A DNA stretch of 8,583 nt from Flavobacteriaceae bacterium. Lineage in GTDB: Bacteria > Bacteroidota > Bacteroidia > Flavobacteriales > Flavobacteriaceae. The stretch covers positions 1-8,583 of the forward strand of contig JABDMQ010000126.1 of the NCBI GenBank assembly GCA_013001365.1. Direction: 5' to 3'. The notes beneath the pieces were generated by a model. The model was not told where the DNA came from, searched no databases, and saw only the letters and a program-made list of their open reading frames with translations. Below are positions 1-5,861 of the stretch, one piece after another; the stretch's first letter is position 1; each line of letters starts with the position of its first letter. Both the position numbers and the translations under genes were made by a program.

Positions 1-845
1 CAATTGATTACATGATAAGCAATACAAATAGCACGGCAGCATTGCCAGCAAATACACCAATAGCGTTTTATGCAGATTCTATATTGATCGGTCAAAGCTT
101 GACTTCAACTGAGATTGAGATAGGTGGATCAGAATCAGCAAGCATATCCCTTGAAATCCCGGAAGATATCAATAACCCATTTATTCTAGAAATAATTGTC
201 GATGACGACGGGTCAGGTAATGGAATAGTTGCAGAAATCAATGAAATCAATAACATGATTTCAGAAAACATTGAACTCCAATTAATTCCCCCGATTAGAA
301 GTCTTCCTAGATTGATATCATGCGATGAAGGATTTAATTCTACAATATTCGATCTAACCGAACAATATGTCAATATTCAGTCGGAACCAGAAACTATCAC
401 CTTTTATTTATCTGAAGAAGACGCAGAATTGGGCCTTGATCCAATAAATTTCCCCATGAATTATGAGAATATATCTTCACCTCAAGATATATTTGTAAGA
501 ATTTCCAACAATTTGTGCTTTGAAACAGCAGTTTTTGAGTTATTGGTTGAAAATTGTCCACCGAGGGTTCCTGAAGGCTTTTCACCAAATGATGATGGTA
601 TTAATGATTCATTCTTCATAGATGGATTAAGGGACATCTTTGAAAACTACGAATTATTCATCTACAATCGCTACGGAACCCTCATATATCATGGAAACAA
701 TAGTATTCCGGATTGGAACGGCACTGCGAATAAAGGGTTAAATAATAAAGGTAAATCATTGCCAGTAGGCACGTATTTTTATGTATTGAACCTAAATGAT
801 CCAGACTTCAGACCTCTAAAGGGATGGGTATATTTGAATAAGTAA
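1..845 (+). CDS. T9SS type B sorting domain surface protein, C-terminal part (5' end outside window)
   Basis: The reading frame is open to the left edge (codons from base 3, before the first ATG at 12), so this is the 3' part of a longer gene. Numbering from the ATG at 12, residues about 1-90 look like a CARDB-type Ig fold: alternating hydrophobic strands ending in an E-x-NE-x-NN motif. Residues 97-183 form one two-cysteine domain (C104, C169) with an FDLT motif, an ITFY strand and an 'IFVRI' strand. It belongs to the same family as the eleven tandem domains of the next gene. Residues 186-277 are a type B T9SS sorting domain: FSPNDDGIND, YNRYG, DWNG, PVGTYFYVL and a final GWVYLNK. Known biology: such proteins cross the outer membrane by the T9SS and are released or held at the cell surface. 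The ligand is unknown, and the signal peptide should lie upstream of the window. An adhesin or matrix role is inferred. The family assignment of the C-terminus is secure. Confidence 0.9.
   Translation, partial: IDYMISNTNSTAALPANTPIAFYADSILIGQSLTSTEIEIGGSESASISLEIPEDINNPFILEIIVDDDGSGNGIVAEINEINNMISENIELQLIPPIRSLPRLISCDEGFNSTIFDLTEQYVNIQSEPETITFYLSEEDAELGLDPINFPMNYENISSPQDIFVRISNNLCFETAVFELLVENCPPRVPEGFSPNDDGINDSFFIDGLRDIFENYELFIYNRYGTLIYHGNNSIPDWNGTANKGLNNKGKSLPVGTYFYVLNLNDPDFRPLKGWVYLNK
300..560 (+). repeat. Single copy of the two-cysteine repeat domain found in tandem in the next gene
   Basis: The encoded segment (residues 97-183 counted from the ATG at 12) has the same order of landmarks as the downstream repeats. 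These are a Cys-Asp-Glu start, an F-D-L motif about 10 residues later, an I-T-F-Y strand, an acidic 'EEDAELG' turn, 'SSPQDIFVRI', a second Cys 65 residues after the first, and a hydrophobic strand leading to a proline. The similarity is at protein level; the DNA has diverged. Confidence 0.75.
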
Positions 846-940
846 TTATTTCAAAATCATGCAGTTCATCGAAAAATATTGCATTTTACCTTCCTTTAGT
901 ATATTTTCGAGCCGTAATGAATAAGTAATTACTTCCAAAT
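836..940 (+). repeat. 22-bp imperfect direct repeat pair (836-857 and 919-940)
   Basis: The two copies start with the same 13 bases, GAATAAGTAATTA, and match at 20 of 22 positions; the starts are 83 bp apart. The first copy contains the last codons and the TAA stop of the upstream gene. The second lies just downstream of the candidate promoter of the next gene. The DNA between and beyond the copies is not alike. This could be the trace of a small duplication, or a repeated binding site; the sequence does not decide. Confidence 0.6.
879..907 (+). promoter_or_regulatory. Candidate Bacteroidota promoter for the large surface protein gene
   Basis: A TTG at 879-881 is followed, after 18 bases, by TATATTTT at 900-907. 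This resembles the Bacteroidota sigma-70 pattern of a -33 TTG/TTTG and a -7 TAnnTTTG, with the last G replaced by T. Transcription would begin near 914, giving a leader of about 66 bases before the ATG at 980. It suggests the gene has its own promoter and does not depend on read-through from the preceding gene. AT-rich gaps give such matches by chance, so this is moderate evidence only. Confidence 0.4.
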
Positions 941-941
941 T

Positions 942-969
942 GTCCCCAAGCCGTTTAGAAGTCCCCAAG
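942..969 (+). repeat. 9-bp direct repeat GTCCCCAAG in the leader
   Basis: Identical copies lie at 942-950 and 961-969, with starts 19 bp apart, close to two helical turns. They stand out because a CCCC run is unusual in this AT-rich gap. They sit in the predicted 5' leader, 11 to 38 bases before the start codon. They could be a tandem operator or an RNA-level control site. No function is demonstrated by the sequence. Confidence 0.5.
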
Positions 970-979
970 AAACCTACTT

Positions 980-3900
980 ATGTACAAAAAAGTTTGCTGT
1001 TTACTTTTTGGCCTCCTTTTAGGCGCCATACATAACTCGTCTGCTCAACAAATTTCAGTTGACAATACAGTTGGTGTCCAACAACTGATCGAAAACAATC
1101 TTGTTCAAGGATGTGTTGAAACTTCTAATATCTCTTCACCAATAAATGGTAGCATCAACGGATTATCAAGTTATGGCTATTTTGAAAGAGGCAATTCTAA
1201 CTTTCCTTTTGAGAATGGAATTGTTATTACTACTGGTGATGCCAACTCCTCTGGAAATACAACAAATGCAAACGTACTTAATGAAGGTGAAACCAACTGG
1301 GGAACAGATGCCGATCTTGAAAATGCATTAGGCATCACGAATACCTTGAATGCCACTACTATCGAATTCGATTTCATTTCTATTTCAAATCAAATACAAT
1401 TCAACTACATCTTAGCTTCTGAAGAGTACTTCGGGAATTTCCCATGCGATTATTCAGATGGCTTTGCTTTCTTGATTCGTCCAGCAGCTAGCGCTGGTGC
1501 TTATACTAATATTGCTGTAATTCCAGGAACGACCATTCCTGTTAATACGAGTACAATTCATGACGAAGTAGTTGGCTTCTGTGCTGCTGAGAACGAGCAA
1601 TATTTTGATGGATACAATATTGGAGATACAAATTATAATGGGAGAACCCAAGTTTTAACGGCGACTGCAACCATAGTTCCAAATGTAGAATATAGCATTA
1701 AATTGATTATTGCAGACCAAACTGATGAAAATTACGATTCGGCGGTTTTCATTGAAGGAAATAGTTTTAATGCCACCGTTGATCTTGGAGGCGATATAAC
1801 CACTTGTGCGGAGAACGTGGTATTGAATGGAGACATACAGAATCCTCAAGCAACATATCAATGGTATCGCAATGGTGCATTATTGAATGGTGAAACAGCA
1901 CCAAGTATTAATGCCGATCAAAGTGGCAATTATAGATTGGTGGTAAGTATACCTTTGAACGGTACAACTTGCGACATAGAAGATTCTGTTATTGTTACTC
2001 TTAGTTCTGAACAAGCTTCAGGAAACATATCTGATTATGAGGTATGTGATGACCAGAGTGCAGATGGTATAGAATGGTTTGATCTATCGACCAAGACAAA
2101 TGAGGTTATCGGTGTCATGCCGCCTTCAAGTTACCAGATTTCATATCATTATTCACAGGCAGATGCTCAGAACAATGTTAACTCCATCAACGCTCCGATA
2201 CAGAATACATCGAATCCGACACAGATTTTTGTTAGAATAGAAGATGTAACAAGTGGATGTTTAGCTTACGCTAATTTCAATTTAATTGTGAATCAAGTTC
2301 CGAATATTCAAGATCCATCACCATTGGAAGTATGTGATGATTCCGATAATGATGGCTTTACTGAAATATTTCTATCTCAAGCTGATGCAGAAATAACAAA
2401 TAATAATCCAAACCTACAAGTCTCATACCACCATACACTAGCAGATGCTAATACTGGTGCAAACGCGATTCTATTACCTTATATTAATTCGGCACAAACT
2501 GAAAATCTATTTGTACGAGTAATTGATGTTACAACTGGATGTGTAAATACAACATCGATTACGGTTACAGTTAATCCTCTACCAGAAGTGAATTCAGTGG
2601 CATATGTACTTGATGCTTGCGAGGAAGATGAATATGCAGCATTCGATCTGACATCAGCAGAATTAGATATTACAGCTGGTCTTACCAATGTAACTGTGTC
2701 GTATCATGTGACATATGATGACGCCGAAACTGGTGCCAATCCTATTGCTGATCCGAGTCAATTCAATAATACCAATCCTAATGTACAGACGATTTATGTA
2801 AGAGTTGAGGATAACACAACTGGTTGTCCTGCTATTGTAACCATAACACTGCATGTCAGTATTCTAAGGACTGCAACATCCATTCGTGATTATGAAGCTT
2901 GTGATGATGAGAGTGCTGATGGCATTGAAGCTTTTGATCTTAGTGCAATGCAAGATGAAATCTTGAATGGACTGGAAGATGCAGATGTTACATTTTACCT
3001 AACAGAGACAGACCTTCTAAACCTAACGAATCCAATAGACGAGACACAACCATTTTACAATACAACAAATCCCCAGACATTATACATAGAGCTTACCTAT
3101 GACGATTGTGCGGATCAAGCAGAAATCGTACTGAATGTCAATCCTCCATTACTCCTGCCTGATGTTGTAGCCACTGACCTATGTGATACTGATGATGACG
3201 GATTTACAAGCATTGACTTATCGAACTATGATGATTTGGTTAGCAACGGTATATTCAATTATACAGTTTCTTATCACGCTACCGAAGCAGATGCAGAAAA
3301 TGGTGCGAATTCTCATCCTAATTTCTATACCAATGTGAGTAATCCGGAGATATTCTATGCTCGTGTTACAGACCTTTCAACTGGTTGTCATGATGTAGCA
3401 GAGATGCAACTTAATATTATTCCTGCTCCAACTGTTTCCCAACCGTCTGACATTATTATTTGTGATGACGATTTTGATGCCATGTATATCGTTGACCTGG
3501 ACTCAAAGATTCCTGAAATCGTTATGGATACAACTGACTTGAATATTGGATTCTTTACATCCTTATCTAATGCGGAATCTAACACAAACCCGATCTTGGA
3601 TTCGTCCAATTTCAATACAGCAACACAGACCGTTTATACCCGTGTTGAAAGTACAGTGACCAGTTGCTATACAATTGTACCAATTGAAATTATCGTGAAT
3701 ACCGTTCCGGTGGTTTCAGCAATTAGCAATTACCAGATTTGTGAATTAGAAGATGATCAACAAGCAGAATTCCTTTTCAATACGAAGGATAATGAAATTC
3801 TAAATGGTCAAAGTGCGATGACCGTTAGTTATTACGAATCTCAATCCGATGCTCTTAACAGGATCAATGCGATTAACAAGAACGCATCATATATTAATAA

Positions 3901-5815
3901 TTCAAGTCCGCAAACGATATTCGTACGTATTGAGAATGATACCGACGCCGATTGTTTTGCAACAGGAGAGTTTACAATCGTAGTTGATCCATTACCGGTT
4001 TTCAATCCGCCTCTTGATTGGTTTATCTGTGATGATGCGTCTAATGATGGAGTACACACATTCGACTTGAATGAAAAAATTACTGAGATCAATGAAGGTG
4101 TCTCTGAGAGCCTGAATATCACATTCTATACATCATTGAATAATGCCAATGCAGGTGCAAATGCCATTGATGACCTGGAGTATACGAATATTGAAAATCC
4201 TCAACAAATCTATGCACGTGTTGAAAATGGTTCTAGTTGTTATACGATTGCAGAATTCGGCCTGAATGTTATTCAAGCCCCTGAAACCAATAATTCATTG
4301 CCTTTGGAGGTCTGTGATGAAGATTACGATGGCATATCGACGTTCGATCTTACCATTTCAGAATTTGATGTATTGAACATTCGACAAGATAACATTGTTG
4401 TTACTTACTACGAGAATGAAGACGATCTTGAGGCCCAAGTAAACACTATTGCAAATCCAGAAGCTTACAATAACACAAGTAATCCTCAAACAGTTTTCAT
4501 TAGGGTAACCAATACAATCTCCAATTGTTATGTAAATATTCCGCTCGATCTCATTGTAAATCTTCCTCCTCCATTAAATGAAGTGGATGAAGTAATATTC
4601 TGTGAGACCGATGATAGCAGAATCCTATTTGAAGATATTACTATTCAATTAATGGATGATACTACTGGAATACGAGTATCATATTTCGAAAATCAAACAG
4701 ATGCAATAACTGATCAAAATGCTTTGACCACTGAAGGATATGTATATGCAAACCCTGTGACAACGCTTTTCGTAAGAGCTGAATATATTGAAACGGGTTG
4801 TTTCATTACAAAACCATTTGACCTTGTGATCAATCCTAACCCAATTGCTAATACACCTCAAAATCTGGAATTGTGTGATGATGATGACGATGAGATCATG
4901 GATTTCGATCTGTCGTTGCAGACCAACACTATATTAAATGGTCAAAATCCATCCATGTTCACCGTTACGTATCATGAGAATCAAGAATCTGCAGATCTTG
5001 GAGACAATGCAATTGATACAAACTATCTAGCATTTGATGAACAGATCATCTATGTAAGAATCGAGAATAATGCCACTGGTTGCTATGACACCACGCAGTT
5101 CATGACCATTGTCCATCCGCTACCTATTATTGATATAGATGATGTGGTAGTAATCTGTCTTGATGCACTGCCACTGACATTAAGTGCGGACACAGGTAAT
5201 GCCAACGACATTTATACATGGTCAACTGGAGCATCTACTCCAGAAATAGAAATAGATAACGTAGGAACTTATTCAGTAACTGTTACTTCGCAGTTTGGAT
5301 GCCAGACTTCCAAGGATTTTGAGGTCATTCAATCTGAACCAGCAAGTTTTGAAGTTGTTGAGATCGTAGATTTTTCAGATCCAAATAATGTAACAATTAC
5401 AGTGAGTGGTATTGGTAATTATGCCTATATCCTTGATGATGGAGAACCACAAACATCCAACGTGTTCGAATATGTGTCTTTAGGATACCACACAGTTACA
5501 GTGATAGACTTGAACGGATGTACAGAAGTTATAAAAGAGATCGTGGTTGTAGATGTTCCAAAATTCTTTACACCTAATAATGATGGTTATTTTGACACTT
5601 GGCATATAACTGGTGTTGAGACATTACCTGGCACAACAGTTACTATTTTCGATAGATACGGTAAACAATTGCATTATTTGACTCATACATCCTTGGGGTG
5701 GAATGGTCTTTATAACGGCAAGGAAATGCCATCAAGCGATTACTGGTTCGTTGCAAATGTCCGAAAAGACAATATCTCCTTTGAAATCAAGGGTCATTTC
5801 ACACTAAAACGTTAA
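980..5815 (+). CDS. Giant multidomain T9SS surface protein: choice-of-anchor L, 11 tandem two-Cys domains, type B sorting domain
   Basis: A complete 1611-residue exported protein. Residues 1-22 are a Sec signal peptide (KK, then a hydrophobic core rich in Leu, cleavage after SSA before QQ), which fixes the start at 980; there is no clear Shine-Dalgarno site, as is common in Bacteroidota. Residues about 29-265 match the choice-of-anchor L domain (GIVITTGDA, then FDFISISNQIQFNYILASEEY, then SDGFAFLI). Residues 268-345 are an Ig-like domain with YQWYRNG and two Cys. Residues 349-1382 are eleven tandem domains. Residues 1383-1454 are Ig/PKD-like (YTWSTGAST, GTYSVTV). Residues 1455-1526 resemble a SprB-type repeat (YAYILDDG, GYHTVTVIDLNGC). 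Residues 1528-1611 are the type B T9SS sorting domain (FFTPNNDG, FDRYGK, GWNG, IKGHFTLKR). The protein should cross the inner membrane by Sec and the outer membrane by the T9SS. Adhesion or gliding is the likely role; the ligand is unknown. It is very acidic and has no visible enzyme domain. No SprF/PorP-like partner gene lies beside it. Confidence 0.93.
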   Translation: MYKKVCCLLFGLLLGAIHNSSAQQISVDNTVGVQQLIENNLVQGCVETSNISSPINGSINGLSSYGYFERGNSNFPFENGIVITTGDANSSGNTTNANVLNEGETNWGTDADLENALGITNTLNATTIEFDFISISNQIQFNYILASEEYFGNFPCDYSDGFAFLIRPAASAGAYTNIAVIPGTTIPVNTSTIHDEVVGFCAAENEQYFDGYNIGDTNYNGRTQVLTATATIVPNVEYSIKLIIADQTDENYDSAVFIEGNSFNATVDLGGDITTCAENVVLNGDIQNPQATYQWYRNGALLNGETAPSINADQSGNYRLVVSIPLNGTTCDIEDSVIVTLSSEQASGNISDYEVCDDQSADGIEWFDLSTKTNEVIGVMPPSSYQISYHYSQADAQNNVNSINAPIQNTSNPTQIFVRIEDVTSGCLAYANFNLIVNQVPNIQDPSPLEVCDDSDNDGFTEIFLSQADAEITNNNPNLQVSYHHTLADANTGANAILLPYINSAQTENLFVRVIDVTTGCVNTTSITVTVNPLPEVNSVAYVLDACEEDEYAAFDLTSAELDITAGLTNVTVSYHVTYDDAETGANPIADPSQFNNTNPNVQTIYVRVEDNTTGCPAIVTITLHVSILRTATSIRDYEACDDESADGIEAFDLSAMQDEILNGLEDADVTFYLTETDLLNLTNPIDETQPFYNTTNPQTLYIELTYDDCADQAEIVLNVNPPLLLPDVVATDLCDTDDDGFTSIDLSNYDDLVSNGIFNYTVSYHATEADAENGANSHPNFYTNVSNPEIFYARVTDLSTGCHDVAEMQLNIIPAPTVSQPSDIIICDDDFDAMYIVDLDSKIPEIVMDTTDLNIGFFTSLSNAESNTNPILDSSNFNTATQTVYTRVESTVTSCYTIVPIEIIVNTVPVVSAISNYQICELEDDQQAEFLFNTKDNEILNGQSAMTVSYYESQSDALNRINAINKNASYINNSSPQTIFVRIENDTDADCFATGEFTIVVDPLPVFNPPLDWFICDDASNDGVHTFDLNEKITEINEGVSESLNITFYTSLNNANAGANAIDDLEYTNIENPQQIYARVENGSSCYTIAEFGLNVIQAPETNNSLPLEVCDEDYDGISTFDLTISEFDVLNIRQDNIVVTYYENEDDLEAQVNTIANPEAYNNTSNPQTVFIRVTNTISNCYVNIPLDLIVNLPPPLNEVDEVIFCETDDSRILFEDITIQLMDDTTGIRVSYFENQTDAITDQNALTTEGYVYANPVTTLFVRAEYIETGCFITKPFDLVINPNPIANTPQNLELCDDDDDEIMDFDLSLQTNTILNGQNPSMFTVTYHENQESADLGDNAIDTNYLAFDEQIIYVRIENNATGCYDTTQFMTIVHPLPIIDIDDVVVICLDALPLTLSADTGNANDIYTWSTGASTPEIEIDNVGTYSVTVTSQFGCQTSKDFEVIQSEPASFEVVEIVDFSDPNNVTITVSGIGNYAYILDDGEPQTSNVFEYVSLGYHTVTVIDLNGCTEVIKEIVVVDVPKFFTPNNDGYFDTWHITGVETLPGTTVTIFDRYGKQLHYLTHTSLGWNGLYNGKEMPSSDYWFVANVRKDNISFEIKGHFTLKR
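2024..5125 (+). repeat. Array of eleven tandem 91-96-residue domains, two cysteines each
   Basis: The first cysteine of successive units falls at residues 356, 452, 547, 641, 735, 828, 921, 1017, 1112, 1208 and 1299; the next Ig-like domain continues the phase at 1393. A typical unit reads C-D-D-x(n)-D-G-x(3)-F-D-L, then a V-S-Y-H/Y strand, an acidic D-A turn with 'GAN' and I, then N-x-S-N-P-Q-x-I-F-V-R-V-E, then T-G-C, and a final L-x-V-N-P-x-P linker. All eleven keep exactly two cysteines, about 65-72 residues apart. The units differ clearly at DNA level, so the duplications are old. Unit 4 is the most divergent: it has YIEL where the others have V-R and D-D-C in place of T-G-C. I do not know a named Pfam family for it; it looks like a beta-sandwich. 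Confidence 0.85.
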
Positions 5816-5819
5816 CGTT
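5808..5819. repeat. 12-bp perfect palindrome over the stop codon
   Basis: AACGTTAACGTT is its own reverse complement and spans the last Arg codon and the TAA stop (5813-5815) of the giant surface protein gene. There is no loop and no T-run after it, so it is not a normal intrinsic terminator. It could be a chance palindrome or a protein-binding site. Confidence 0.35.
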
Positions 5820-5838
5820 CCCTTCAAATTAATTAGGG

Positions 5839-5846
5839 TATATTTT
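5839..5846 (+). promoter_or_regulatory. Candidate -7 promoter box of uvrB
   Basis: TATATTTT fits the Bacteroidota -7 pattern TAnnTTTG except for the last base. Transcription would start near 5853, leaving a leader of about 10 bases before the ATG at 5862. No convincing TTG is visible at the -33 position. The same block, TATATTTTC followed closely by CGTAAT, also occurs before the giant surface protein gene (900-917). No LexA-like operator was recognised. Confidence 0.3.
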
Positions 5847-5861
5847 CCGTAATTTTACTGA

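Noticed and set aside
859..890. Short inverted repeats after the first surface gene (ATGCA/TGCAT and AAAAT/ATTTT)
   Set aside because: Stems of 5 bp, AT-rich and without a T-run; not a credible terminator.
3841..4122. 93-codon - strand open frame inside the domain array
   Set aside because: It is a shadow of the repeat-coding strand; the + frame is continuous for 1611 codons with clear domains.
2024..5125. Possible recent tandem DNA repeat or assembly collapse in the array
   Set aside because: The units have clearly different DNA and different lengths, so there is no sign of recent duplication or misassembly in this sequence.
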